The notes under the pieces were generated by a model. That model worked only from the letters and a program-made list of their open reading frames with translations. It was not told the DNA's origin and searched no databases. A stretch of DNA of 64,000 nt from Manduca sexta (Eukaryota > Arthropoda > Insecta > Lepidoptera > Sphingidae), in NCBI RefSeq assembly GCF_014839805.1, contig NC_051124.1, positions 10,292,001 through 10,356,000 on the forward strand, in the 5' to 3' direction. This document shows positions 11,201 through 21,150 of this stretch, piece by piece. A program made the position numbers and the translations under genes. The number at the start of each line of letters is the position of its first letter. The first letter of the stretch is position 1.

Positions 11201-12269
11201 AGTGATTCCGGAAAGATGTCAAAAACAGGTATTAAAAATAATTCACGAACCACACATGGGCATCGTGAAGTCCAAGGCTTTAGCGCGCAGTTACGTATGG
11301 TGGGCCGGCATCGACGAGGCGGTAGAAAGAGAGTGTCGCACGTGTGAGGTTTGTGCAGCACAATCGGATGCACCGCCCCGCGCAGCACCACGCCCATGGC
11401 CTTGGCCGGTCAGGACCTGGTCTAGGTTGCATTTAGATTTCATGGGCCCAATAGCCGGTAAAACAGACTTAGTTGTTGTGGATGCAACGTCTAAATGGAT
11501 AGAGGTATGCCCCGTGACAAGTACGGCGGCAAGTTGCACAATAGCTAGGTTAAGTGAATTATGGAGTAGGTGGGGCTTACCGAGGCAAATCGTCTCCGAT
11601 AATGGGCCACCGTTTACAAGTGGTGAATTTGCACAATTTGTTAGAAACGATGGCATATATCACATATTCACGGCGCCATACCATCCATCGTCGAATGGGG
11701 CCGCTGAAAACGCAGTTAAAACATTGAAGAATGTTATAAAGAAAGCGATTTCTGAAAACAGGAACGTAGAAAGGGCTTTAAATACATTTTTAATGTACTA
11801 TAGAAATACTGAACATTGTACTACAGGAGCAAGTCCGTCTGCATTCATGTTAGGGAGGCGAATACGTACTAGGCTGGACGTGTTCAAACCGGATCGAGAA
11901 CTTAAAGTAAAACAAGTCCAACAGAGACAAGTTGAGGGGTCAATAGGTACAGAAAGAAAAATTAGAGTGGGGGATGATGTCTGGTTTCGTCAATATAATA
12001 TGAAAGGCGAAAAGTGGTCGACCGGGAAAATAGTGGAATCAAACGGTCATAATGATTTTAAAGTACAGGATAGTAATAATAAACAGGTACATAGACACAT
12101 CGATCAACTAAGGCGTAGGACAAGAGGTTCGCTTGTAATTCCGACAGGTTCTGCGCGACGTGAGTCGGGACCTTCCGACGAGCCGCCGGTGGAGAGCACG
12201 GTGGGGCAGCCGGAGGCGCCGGTGGACGCTGCCGCGAGCTCAAGACCCGTCTCCGTCCATCGAAGTTGA
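8271..12269 (+). CDS. gag-pol: Gag-Pol polyprotein of Mag-type retrotransposon
   Basis: A 1332-residue polyprotein that packages, copies and integrates the element. I start at ATG 8271; the open frame extends upstream only to a GTG. The Gag part runs to about residue 330 and has two CCHC zinc knuckles (Cx2Cx4Hx4C), the first from Cys234, after an Arg/Gly-rich stretch. The aspartic protease has DTG at 338-340. Reverse transcriptase has motif A Asp564 (KIDLSQAYNQ) and FLDD with Asp625/626. RNase H has TCDAS (Asp772) and RTDHK (Asp838). Integrase has an HHCC finger (His992, His995, Cys1025, Cys1028) and a DD35E core at Asp1056, Asp1110 and Glu1146, followed by a C-terminal module. All catalytic residues are present, with no stop or frameshift. 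Gag and Pol share one frame, so release must depend on the protease. The last ~20 residues may be out of their ancestral frame. Confidence 0.95.
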   Translation: MSIGRLSEFDVQTGQWSSYIDRLDMYFKVNKITDDLKLPTMIATMGDEAYELLVNLASPNKPSDLVYQVVVDMMRNHLQPTPSSLAERFRFRQKRQGAEEDIAAYVAELKKLARNCKFAANLNENLRDQFVCGLKSDVIRQRLFGEDDSVTFVEAVNLATSLEAAERDAAVVESAASTNETGSNKTSAVHTLMQSRRGGGGGRLRGRRRSAGMRPTFTTASAATTYERGSRANCAACGATNHVYADCRFRDYRCSLCKHIGHLRRVCSWDDGKLSRGVVTDRRERQKEGFHYNDADRETSDEEEENIVENLNLMGLDSYKAVSLPIYVEGKVINMEVDTGTAISCINNDTYKLYFSHLPILEDDTILRFYDGTKIKPLGIIRPRVRYLNREKQLVLFIINNGNTSLLGRQWLAELEIRIPQFSCHDNNSLNNLQTNNTIRNILGRYEALFDGRLGRYTGGKATLRVRDGATPVFHRARPVPYALRERIDAELDAMLRAGVIEPVDCSDWASPLVPVNKADGTLRICADYKATLNPALLIDRYPLPRIGDVLVGLNGAQFFSKIDLSQAYNQVELDDSKKYTVINTHRGLFRYNRLVYGLASSVGIFQRIMTKLLGNIPNVQVFLDDVIIGGKTKEEHLQALELVLQKLSDNGLKLKRQKCVFLVNEVTYLGYVISKDGVKADMSKIKAIRQIPTPKNISELRSFLGTVNFFSKFIRNFNSLLVPLNNLLRKGVEWKWSRECQCAFAEIKDALTGTAVLAHYDPKSPLIVTCDASPWGVGGVLAQSGPHGERPVAYASRSLTPAEKNYSQIHREALAIIFCMRKFHQYIYGRKFTLRTDHKPLVSIFGPQTGIPTMTASRMQRWAVILSAYNYDIEYIKTNENCADGLSRLPVSYGDHNGIEELIPEQTYLHFAQDGMLLEYNEIKKQTEKDPVLGRVLSYIRDGWPEKCGILNLQPYFNRKTELYEELGCIMWGHRVVIPERCQKQVLKIIHEPHMGIVKSKALARSYVWWAGIDEAVERECRTCEVCAAQSDAPPRAAPRPWPWPVRTWSRLHLDFMGPIAGKTDLVVVDATSKWIEVCPVTSTAASCTIARLSELWSRWGLPRQIVSDNGPPFTSGEFAQFVRNDGIYHIFTAPYHPSSNGAAENAVKTLKNVIKKAISENRNVERALNTFLMYYRNTEHCTTGASPSAFMLGRRIRTRLDVFKPDRELKVKQVQQRQVEGSIGTERKIRVGDDVWFRQYNMKGEKWSTGKIVESNGHNDFKVQDSNNKQVHRHIDQLRRRTRGSLVIPTGSARRESGPSDEPPVESTVGQPEAPVDAAASSRPVSVHRS

Positions 12270-12545
12270 GGAGAGCTCCCATGAGACGCAAAATAAATTG
12301 TCGTCACCGTCGCCATCCATACCGGTACCGCCTCAAGCGCGCCCAATCAGACAATGTAGGCTTAATAAAAATATTAATTATAAGGCATAACGGTGGTAAA
12401 GATTTAGGCAATAAGCAATGAGATCTATAAACTAAATTAAGAATTTAACCTTTATAAATATCATGTTAATGTGTCATCAAGTATATAATGTAAGTTGTAA
12501 GGTGTTATCGTCAGTTCACTACTGTATACTGGGTAATAAAATAGT
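12270..12545 (+). other. 3' untranslated part of Mag-type element, with leftover frame
   Basis: After the stop at 12267-12269, another frame stays open to 12390. It is rich in Pro/Ser and then basic, ending in a short Arg/Asn/Lys-rich tail. This could be the ancestral C-terminus of Pol displaced by one indel near 12230-12260. The rest to the polypurine tract shows nothing else. Confidence 0.55.
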
Positions 12546-12554
12546 GAGGAGGAG
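12546..12554 (+). promoter_or_regulatory. Polypurine tract
   Basis: GAGGAGGAG directly abuts the 3' LTR, in the position where plus-strand DNA synthesis is primed. Confidence 0.85.
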
Positions 12555-12683
12555 TGTAGTATAGTTAGCTTTAGATATGTATAAGAATGAATATTGTATT
12601 AATGAGGGTAATCTGGCAGTCCGCAATAAATGGTCGAATTGAATACACGCGTTTCATTGTGCTCCTTGCTAAGATATATTACA
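12555..12683 (+). repeat. 3' LTR of the Mag-type element
   Basis: 129 bp, identical on reading to 8066-8194, with AATAAA at 12625-12630. Followed at once by the right ATTTA duplication. Confidence 0.96.
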
Positions 12684-12688
12684 ATTTA
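12684..12688. repeat. Target-site duplication, right (ATTTA)
   Basis: Perfect copy of 8061-8065. Confidence 0.93.
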
Positions 12689-13104
12689 TTAAAAAGTAAA
12701 ACAGCATCATTACGAAATGTAATAACGCTACGAGAGATAATTTAATGAAGGTGAAGCTTGTAGTAGCGCGATATAAACCATTCATTCCGTGCGAAACGAG
12801 ATTATAATTAAAGCGTAGACCGCCAGCTGGCAATAACAGTATATTACATCCAGTGACGGATCCACGCAGCTCAGTATGGACTGATCCCACATTAAAAAAA
12901 TCACAAAAGAGACAGGCATAGAGAATTATTTAGTCAACTGCTCAATATTAAAAATGATCGAAATAATTATTACAAAGAAATGAACCACAGAAATCCGGTC
13001 GCAAAAATGTGACAAACTAAGAAAATAGCCTTACCGAACTCATCGCGTAATTTCAGCACGTTCCATAACGTTTAAGAAATATTTAGACGAGGTTGTACCC
13101 TACG
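12689..13104. other. No gene or repeat recognised
   Basis: AT-rich flank of the LTR element. Short frames only. Confidence 0.5.
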
Positions 13105-13245
13105 ACTTCAGTACACCAAGCAGAAGTGGCGAAAGGTGAAATCCGAAAGGGAATCCGACACAACATATAGGTACTAATATGCATGAATGCGATCTACAAA
13201 TCGTTCTAATGATATTAGATTCTAAATAAAGGGAACTGGACTTAA
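13105..13245 (-). repeat. Repeat family C, minus-strand copy
   Basis: The reverse complement carries, in order, TTAGAACGATTTG, CATTCATGCATATTAGTA, CTATATGTTGTGTCG, TTCCCTTTCGG and CACCTTTCGCCACT. The same series occurs at 24083, 25100 and 25575. Confidence 0.75.
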
Positions 13246-14587
13246 AACGGGTTATACGGTCCTTTCGCTACTGGTAAACAGTAAGCACCACGCAAATTGA
13301 TATTGCGCCTAACAAAGTTCACATGCTCATACTCTTTGAAGTTTTCACCATGTTTTAACGCACCATTTAGAGCGCATTTACATGCCAAGTTCTATTTGAG
13401 ATAAATTGTATAATGTATATTATGTAGAAGTACTCGCCTCCATCTACATGTGGTCCTAGAAGGAAGGATAGAGATAAACAGTCTCATATAAAGCTACTCG
13501 CTTTAGAGAACACGATTAGTCAGTGCAAGCAGACGGCAGGTTGCAATAACGGTGCTTCCCAATGTCGTCTAGCTCGCGTCGATTAATGTGAAGTTGACCT
13601 AGTTCCGAGCAGCGGGTCGATGGAAATATCCTTGCTGCACCTATTTGACGAGAGCCGTCTGTCTTATATTCGAACGTGCCGTGTTTTCATATTAAATTTC
13701 TCATGTTTTAGACCGTTTTCTATTAGTAGAAATATTTCATAGCTTTGTTTGCCAACTTCTTAGTTTCTTTTCTTTAAATTGACGAGAGAGTACACGCATG
13801 ATCTATAATTGTTAAGTCCCTAATGTACAATGTGTTGGCCTGTCTGTCCACATATTTTCACCCAGTCTAGATCATCGCTCCACACCGATAGCTTTAGAGC
13901 AAGTATTCTTTATTATCAACTCTACGTTTATAATACTGCTATGATTTGGAGGTGAACAACAAAAAAACACAGACACTACGCAATCAAGCAACTTGTTGAA
14001 GACTCGAAGACTCGAAACTTATAGAAAGTCTCAGTATAGTTCGTAATTAATTCAAATTTAATAAAGACTAAAACATTTTTTTGTTTAAAAGATGCTAAAC
14101 AAACTAACACATTAATAATTCTAAAGACATAAATATTTTACTTTAAAATTTTGAACCAACTCCCACACGAAAACCAACAACGACGTAACTCGATTAGAAT
14201 TTCATAAAATACTTTACCCACGAAACATCTCCGCCGTATGTTCTTGTTTGATAGATGAATGTTTTAACAAGCAAGAATACATTATCACTTATTGATATGG
14301 GGATCCCTTAGGGCTTTGTAACACTATCAATTGATCGTTAGAAGTGATGGATTATTTTCAATGGGGTGTTTGACCTCGCCTCGTTAGATGTTGGAGGTAA
14401 TGGAGAACTGTAGGTAAAGAATATCACTGTTCTCCTTGAGGGCGAATTGTGTTGTACATATTTTGGAAAAATATTGATATTAAGTATTTTACCACGATGC
14501 AATACGCACGTTATTGAAGGCAGCAGCTCGGCTTGGATCTTAGCATAACCGATGTCCATGGTCCGGAAAATAATTCCCCTATGAGAG
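13246..14587. other. No gene; possible TATA plus initiator pair
   Basis: TATAAA at 13487-13492 is followed 35 bp downstream by the arthropod initiator core TCAGT (13520-13524), and 13500-13670 is richer in CpG than its surroundings. The spacing is slightly long for a TATA promoter and no transcript can be inferred. Otherwise unassigned. Confidence 0.3.
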
Positions 14588-14680
14588 ATATATTCGCCTA
14601 TATCATGAGACGGAATAAATAAGTTGAAAAATGGGTACACTAGTTACTCGAATGCCGCTGAAGGATAGAAGGCGTGTTTC
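14588..14680 (+). repeat. SINE family S1, eroded 3' fragment
   Basis: Carries ATCATGAGACGGAATA, a diverged middle and GAAGGATAGAAGGCGTG. It lies directly beside a family A copy. Confidence 0.45.
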
Positions 14681-14700
14681 TTTTTTCTTTTTTTTTATTA

Positions 14701-14960
14701 CTTTGAATGACGATACGAGCTTGCCATTCGCCTGATGGTAAGCGATAAGACCGCTCATAAACAGCAGAAACACCATCCAACACCTTGACTTAGAAAGTAT
14801 TGTTTGGTATTCCACTGCGCTCGCCATCCTGAGACATGCGATGTTATGTCTCATTATGTCCAGTAGTTACACTGGCTACAATGTCCTTCAAACCGGAACA
14901 CAATAGTGACTTGACACTGTTGCTTAGCTGCAGAAATAGATAGAGTGTATTTATGTATAG
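14701..14960 (+). repeat. Repeat family A copy
   Basis: Blocks in order: ACGAGCTTGCCATTCGCCTG, ATGGTAAGCGATAAGACCGC, CAACACCTTGACTTA, AAGTATTGTTTGGTATTCCA, GTCCAGTAGTTACACTGG, GCAGAAATAGAT. A second copy is at 41699-41950. The family is common in lepidopteran genomes (from memory); its class is uncertain. Confidence 0.8.
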
Positions 14961-16394
14961 GAAACAGTTCAATATCTACACCGCAGAGACACATACTGGC
15001 CGACGCCATCTATAAATCGTACCCTCTGTATCATCCCACGCGTATTCGACGCACGCACGTTGTGTTACTTAAATACCCTCATATTTTCAATATGGGGCAT
15101 ATTTAACCTTAGATCTATGTAGTCCACGGCATAACGTGACCTGTGTATTGAAATATGATGCTATTCAATGGTGGTGTAATTTTATTTCATGCCAACATAA
15201 CAATCATTTGAATTAAGAATACACGAACACATTTGATGATAATTTTATGGAGAAGCATTTAAAAATCGAATCTAAAAAAATTCATAAACCATCAGCCTCG
15301 AAATATAAACAGAAAAAAAAGTTTTTAAAAAAAAATATTGATAGCACTTTCTCAGGCCACGATTGTTACTACGTAACAATGAATGGCGTGAACATCCTCA
15401 TTTATTGTTAGAACTATGGTTCCGTAGGAGGTAACATGCAGAGCTGGAGTTTACAACGTAGAGGAATCAGACACGAGGCGGCGAATTTCAATACCTTATA
15501 GTAACATAAGTCGGTAATTTGGACGGTTGTGGCCTCGTTAAACCTAAACTGGTTAATCTTGTTAGGTCTATTGTGATAAATATCTGAGGATCAAGCGGTT
15601 AGACATGGTTTTACATCAATTTCGAATAAATATCGTTTGGAAATTTGTTAATCGGCGGAAAAATTAACTATAGATATTGTAGTATTATATCAGGTCGTAA
15701 AACAATTTTGGTGCATTTCAAAGCTTTTACCTAAACTATAAATCATTTACTCCTTCACAAAGGCTACAGAACTTCTGATAAATACGGAATTATTAAAATA
15801 ACAATGATTAATAAAAACGAATAAATAATGAGTTAGAGCAACATTACTCTCATGGATGTTTAAAATTTAAAGTTTATAGTTTTATACAGCTATTGATCCT
15901 TATTCTCGGTAAAACAGCAGAGCTAGTGGTCGTCACTTGAAAGTAGGACAGCCTTTTACACCGCGGAAGCGAACCGCATTAAGGTTCTTGGAATTATTGC
16001 GATATATTTCATTTCGAGACGTGGACACATCTCTTGCGCAATCTCGTTAGTTAGCACGACTACAAATTAAGAAAACACGAGCAAAAATGTATAATAAAAT
16101 TGTTACAGACCGATGTCTGTACTTTATACAGGACATTCCACGGGTATACAACATGGAGGGAAAGTTTTAAATATTGTAGATAGAAAATTATAATGAAAAA
16201 AAACATCATTATTATTTTAAAAACAATGGCATAGCCGTAAGACTACCAGTAGATCTGTAGATATTGAAGACTAATATGGAGGTCTTTATCAAAGCAACAG
16301 AAGCCAAGTTTTAGGATTTTTGTCTGTGTGCTTGTATATTTTGTATACGCGCAAAAAAAAACTGCATGGAATTGAATTCAATTTTCACTGATGT
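14961..16394. other. No gene or repeat recognised
   Basis: AT-rich, with short islands of more even composition near 15000-15060, 15450-15550 and 15950-16050. No motif set or frame supports a call. Confidence 0.5.
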
Positions 16395-16512
16395 ATAGCT
16401 TGAGGTCTGACTTAAAACATAGGCTCCATTATATCCTGGGAAAACATAGACCTGGCCAATAGCCCGGGATAATAATCCCGAAAAATATTATTCATTGTGG
16501 CGTAGCCGCGAG
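16395..16512 (-). repeat. Repeat family D, minus-strand variant
   Basis: The reverse complement reads TTTTGCTCGCGGCTACGCC at one end and AATGGAGCCTATGTTTTAAG at the other. The variant at 42225 shares the latter block. Confidence 0.65.
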
Positions 16513-18551
16513 CAAAAATACAATTTTCATTAGTATCAGTTGTGATTTAAATTTGAATGTAAAAAACAAAATTGAACCTCTATTTTTAATCAAAATATTA
16601 CGTTTTATGTCAATTTTAATTTGAACAACAAACAGTCACATATATCAGCAAGTGAATTTGCTTATAATGTTAATAACTTAACTCTAAGTGCTAAGACATC
16701 GTATAAAAATACTATTAGACATCGTAAATTCACGTCATCAAAAAGTTATCGTCTTACTGGTTAGTTATTTTTACAGTACTTCCTTTCACTTGCCCTAGAA
16801 GCAACTTACACCATTACTTACATATATGTATAATAGGCGTAGTTCCTTTTGAATAAGGTTCAATGACCTTCATATAACCACACCATTAAAGCAAACCCAA
16901 ATTTACTAGCTAGTTTTTGTAGTATTTTAATCATAATATGATTTATTCAAAGGTCCTTTATACCAAGTTATTAATATTGATATTATTAACATTGATAGTG
17001 GCATGGAAAAAACTTCTATGTTCTTTGAAAAGCCTTTAATCATTTACAAAACAAATATTCTAAGAAACAATCTACTCATTTCGTACAAAGAGAATGAGAA
17101 TAAATAATAAAAATACCTTTATAAGAACATTATATTCCAAAGAAAACTTCATAGGTGCAGTCTCATTAAATATCCAACAAACGATATCCAGGAATGGAGA
17201 GCTCGAGGCGCATCAGCGAAGTCATAAATACTAACAGGCCCGATCGTATCGTCCTGGGGAATATTGCGTTTATTATTAAATTGCGATTTGTTATCCATAA
17301 TATGCTCTATAAATGATCATGCTGTTACACAATAGATAATTTTATGGGAGAGTTATTATATAGTTTGAAGGTAATAAAAAATATTTGATATTCTGAATGT
17401 GTGTAAATTTGTTGCCTGGAATTAGAAATTGTGCCCTAATGGACTACGTTTAAACATACTACGAGAATGTATTCTGCAAACAGTAAGTAGGTATACTGAC
17501 TGGATATAATGGATAATACTGGATTAATCTGTATCTACTCCTTCAAGAATACAGGTGTCAGCTTATACCTTTGAAATATAAAATGAAAATGTTGAAATGT
17601 TTGTATTTACAGAAATCAGTAGGTAATGAACTGCTACTTACTACGCTCATTTTGATACTTTCGTCGTTAATGATTTTACCATTAACTTGAATTCACAAAT
17701 AATTCGAGTTGAATAAAAATTCCATTTATATTTTATGCTTCGCTATGGCAATAGCGCCTTTTGAATACTAGAGCATTGAACTACCCAATATTGGTTAGAA
17801 TCAGTCCATCGACCAATTTCTGAGTAAGCTTAAGAGCGTTTACGTGCCGCGCGTGAAGTCAACTATAGGTAATTCTTCGCAAAATTCACTCACACAGAGC
17901 CGTTGCGTAGCTGTGTGCGTAGACTTAGCGCGTCGGCTATCTTTATAGTCAGACCAACCAATTTTGATCTTTTCGCTTTAATTATCTAATTGGAATGTAA
18001 CTTATGATTTATGAATTTATGATAAATGAAGAATTCTATTATTAAATATATAAGAATTCACCATGAAATAGTTTATATGTATCATTTTGTAATTATAAAA
18101 AAAATAAACATTTTTAACAAATTTTAACGGCAATTTTACAAATTGTTATTTTTCCTTATTAAATGCAAATGCTAAAAAATTTAAGCATTTGCATTTAAGA
18201 AAGTACCCTTTAGTAAAGTGGAGCTCATCATGAAGCCGAAAGATAGGCACCAGAACTCCGTAATCAGACAATAAATCAGGAAAATTACTGTGCTACGATG
18301 TTTATAATGGACCACATAATCACTCCATAGATCTGCAGTTTTTAATATTTAGCGTATTGAAAGTTTAAATTAAGTCATTAGAAATTACATATTGGAATTT
18401 ATATTTTGAGTCAGAAGGTGTATGTAATGAGATGTCATTTTTAGGTGTATAACTAAAAAGTGAGAAATAAAAAGACTTCTTTTTCGGAAGTTGGTTATAT
18501 TTTTTTGGATAGTTTTTTTAATAGGTATTGCTTTCTCTGTGACATCGATCA
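16513..18551. other. No gene recognised
   Basis: Mostly AT-rich. 17815-17950 is CpG-rich and contains TTAAGAGCGTTTACG, which recurs inverted at 22014-22028. 18465-18510 looks like an eroded minus-strand piece of the repeat at 51596. Confidence 0.45.
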
Positions 18552-19184
18552 TCAATCGATCGATTGTACATCCATGTATAACAATTTACCAGTTTTATAT
18601 CCATAGTTTTGCATAATATTTGCGACACACGACGAAGCAAAATAGTTGGTTCTGTACTTTTTTTTTGACCAACAGCAGTCAGCTTTGACTGTAAGTATGG
18701 GAATACCGTCTTTTACATCGCCACAGGCAACATCTTTATCAGTTTCTTCCATAGCGGCCTCTTGCATCCTGTCCTCTGCAGCTAATTTCAATCATTTAGT
18801 TAACTCGTCGTAACATTTCATGTAAACATTTTGCGTTAATATTGGTAAATCTATGGAAGCTAACTGTTCGTTTAAATTTGATCTACCAACTTCAGTCATC
18901 ATAGCTCCATTCACAGTTCCACGATATACGTCCATACTATCAGTATATCTCTTAGCGCTTAAATAGCTTAAATTCCATATTGCACATATTACACTTCATT
19001 AAAAATGTTGACTGCAAGCAAACATTCTCTTTCAATAGTTGTAAATTTTCGATACTACAACTTGTTGCTCTGTTGTGGTTATTGAGTGTTTTAATTTGAT
19101 CCAAAAAATATTGAAAATCTATAATTTCGCGGCTTTTAATAACCTTATTTATTTTGAGTGTAATATCAGGCACGATTACCTAAA
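18552..19184 (-). pseudogene. Mutator-like (MULE-type) transposase domain remnant
   Basis: Minus-strand reading gives three consecutive pieces of a protein resembling the Mutator-like domain common in arthropod genomes. The first (about 19184-18960) starts just after TTTTTAG, a possible splice acceptor, and has a REIIDFQYFLDQIK segment and a paired-Cys KCNMCNM segment. The second (about 18955-18795) has YRGTVNGAMMTEVGRSNLNE. The third (18791-18552) has ADCCWSKKKYRTNY and TGKLLYMDVQ, recalling the W-K-R-S/TGKVL block of that family. A frameshift near 18955 and a TGA near 18795 break it, and homology fades after about 18565. The rest of a transposase (zinc motif, catalytic core) is not seen. 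Family assignment is from memory; the broken state is seen directly. Confidence 0.7.
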
Positions 19185-19582
19185 AATTTAAAAAAATATA
19201 TAGAATATACTATTATTGTTATCGAAGTTTACGCAAACACTACATACTTAAGTAAAACTGCATATGGATCTAGACGCGTTTAATTTATACAAGTATAATG
19301 ACGCCGAAACCTGCACAGGGTTAAACGTCAGGATAAAATTATATGTAAAATTGATGTGAGCGTGTAAACCTAAACTAGCCCAAATAGTTAAGAAGATAGG
19401 TATACTAACTACTACTAGTAGTTTTATTCACTAGCTACATAAATTACCAAATCCCTTATTTCTAAGGTTCAAAGAGGAGAAAGATATAGGATTCCGTCTC
19501 TCGTCACTTGAATTTACTTAACAGTGCACATCAGTGAACACAAAAACCTTGTTATTTGAAAGTAAGCGTACCTATGCATTAT
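19185..19582. other. Stretch between MULE remnant and next repeat
   Basis: AT-rich. If the acceptor at 19184 is real, this could be intron of the minus-strand MULE-type gene. No coding frame seen. Confidence 0.35.
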
Positions 19583-19690
19583 GCAAAAAAATCAGCCAAG
19601 TGCGAGTGGGACTCGCACTGGGTATTTGGCGAGTTGTAAACGTTTTGACAACGGGACAGCAAAGTGATTCTATAAGGCTAAGAACTCACG
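19583..19690 (+). repeat. Condensed copy of the AGTGCGAGT repeat
   Basis: Contains AATCAGCCAAGTGCGAGT, a perfect 9-bp hairpin (AGTGCGAGT-GGG-ACTCGCACT), then GACAGCAAAGTGATTCTATA. These are the start and end blocks of a widespread lepidopteran repeat (from memory), here with the usual middle missing. Confidence 0.6.
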
Positions 19691-20100
19691 AAGCGGTTTT
19701 TACTCGCGCCCGCCGTGGTTGAGAAACGGCTGTTTTATTTCCAAACTCATGACGACCGGAGATCTGTGCGATTTGTAACCACCGAGGTTTCGATTATGTC
19801 CTGCAAACTTGGCGAGCGATTATCGCAAGGCGGGCGGTTACAAGATGGACAGTTAACGGTCAGTTGAGTTCCAGAACGCCATGGACACATATCAGAAACG
19901 ATCACGATGGAGGAAAATGGCGTCGGATTTCTGTAACCACCCCTCCCCTACCGACTACTGCAGTCGCCCACCTACTAACCACAGAGCGCGCTGGTGCTAC
20001 CGTGGCCCGCACGATTCTACTAGTTGGCCGCCAATACAGCGGGTACCGCATACAACCGCGCACGCCGCGGGCGTAAAACGAGTTTTGAAATGTGCGTTTA
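19691..20100. other. GC-richer stretch beside the foldback element
   Basis: CpG- and C-rich, with two overlapping plus-strand frames (70 and 105 codons) of Arg/Pro/Thr-rich composition and no family motif. The longer runs into the foldback arm, which argues against a gene. Unassigned. Confidence 0.4.
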
Positions 20101-21045
20101 GTCCATTGAAATGTTACAATTTAAGGACCGAATATTGCATTTCTTGGAGGACGCAATTTTATTTTTGGGCCATGTGTGGGGGGTCAATAGAAGCTTAACC
20201 TCAAGTTTGTGGGGTCGCCACCCTTGTCCCCCGGCCGCCATCTTGGAAAAAGGGGTGAAAACACTTTTTTCGCGATATCTCGGAAACTATACGTCTTACA
20301 AAAATTTTGTAAAGCCATAATTTGTAGCACATTGTTTTGCCTGCAAATACGTTTTTTTTCTCCTTTATCCCCAAATGGTAACTCATACCTTTTCTACCTG
20401 CATAACATTCGATAAGTTAAATTTGGTAAATTCTATGGCAAAGAAAAGAGTTAGGAATAAATAAGTAAAGTTGTACGAATTTAACAAAAAAATTGTAATA
20501 ATATATTTACAATAAAAAAAATCGAAAATAAGTTAAATATTTTGTTTCGACCGGATTCTCATGAGCATTGACGAACCCGGTAAACTTTGGAGCGCTGTAA
20601 CAGCGTTTTAAATGAATGAAATAAAAAAAAATTATAGGGAACAATTTTCCTCAAAAGATCATTTACAAGTTAGTTTGAGGTATTTTTTTTTTGTAAAATG
20701 TAAAAAAAAGTTATAGAGCAAAAAAGAAAACTTTTATAAACATTTTCTCACATTTTTGCTTATAACTTCTTTAATTTTTAATTTAGGGCAAAAAGTTATA
20801 TAAACATATTTGTAGGCAAAACAATTTGCTACAAATTATGACTTTACAAAATTTATGCGAGACGCATAGTTTCCGAGATATCGCGAACAAAGTGTTTTCA
20901 CCCCTTTTTCCATGATGGCGGCCAGGGGACAAGGGGGGCGACCTCACAAACTTGAGATTAAGCTTCTATTGACCCCCCACACATGTTCTAAAAATAAAAT
21001 TGGGTCCTCTAAAAAATACAAAGCTCATGTAACATTTCAATGGGC
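20101..21045. mobile_element. Foldback (long inverted repeat) element, 945 bp
   Basis: The left arm 20101-20351 and right arm 20804-21045 are inverted copies at an estimated 85% identity. They share GTGTGGGGGGTCAATAGAAG, GAAAAAGGGGTGAAAACACT, CGATATCTCGGAAACTAT and AATTTTGTAAAG. Tips are GTCCATTGAAATGTTAC and GCCCATTGAAATGTTAC, with TA on both outer sides, which fits a TA target duplication. The 450-bp centre is AT-rich with no protein frame, so the element is non-autonomous. Short open frames in the arms (for example 20201-20386) come from the repeat. It lies between the 5' exon and the body of the MULE-type gene. Confidence 0.85.
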
Positions 21046-21150
21046 TAATTGTTTTTAGCTTAAGATTCCATTTTTTTCCTTCGAGTAACTATACTCAAGT
21101 GTTTAATGAGTAAAAAAAACAACCATAACTACAGACGCATGTTATAACAT
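21046..21150. other. Short link between foldback element and 5' exon
   Basis: No feature. On the minus strand it follows the stop of the exon-like reading at 21150-21245. Confidence 0.35.

Larger units (their letters stand above)
8066..12683 (+). mobile_element. Complete Mag-type Ty3/Gypsy LTR retrotransposon
   Basis: A 4618-bp element with every expected part in order: 129-bp LTR, tRNA-Ser-type primer site, a single gag-pol frame, polypurine tract, 129-bp LTR, flanked by ATTTA duplications. The two LTRs read as identical base for base, so insertion was recent. A very short LTR, a tRNA-Ser primer site and no env-like frame are known traits of the Mag lineage, named after an element of Bombyx mori. 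Domain order PR-RT-RNaseH-IN confirms Ty3/Gypsy rather than Copia or Bel-Pao. The coding region is uninterrupted apart from a possible frame change near its 3' end. Confidence 0.96.

Noticed and set aside
20201..20415. Overlapping 61- and 68-codon frames on opposite strands
   Set aside because: They lie in or run out of the left arm of the foldback element and reflect inverted-repeat sequence, not genes.
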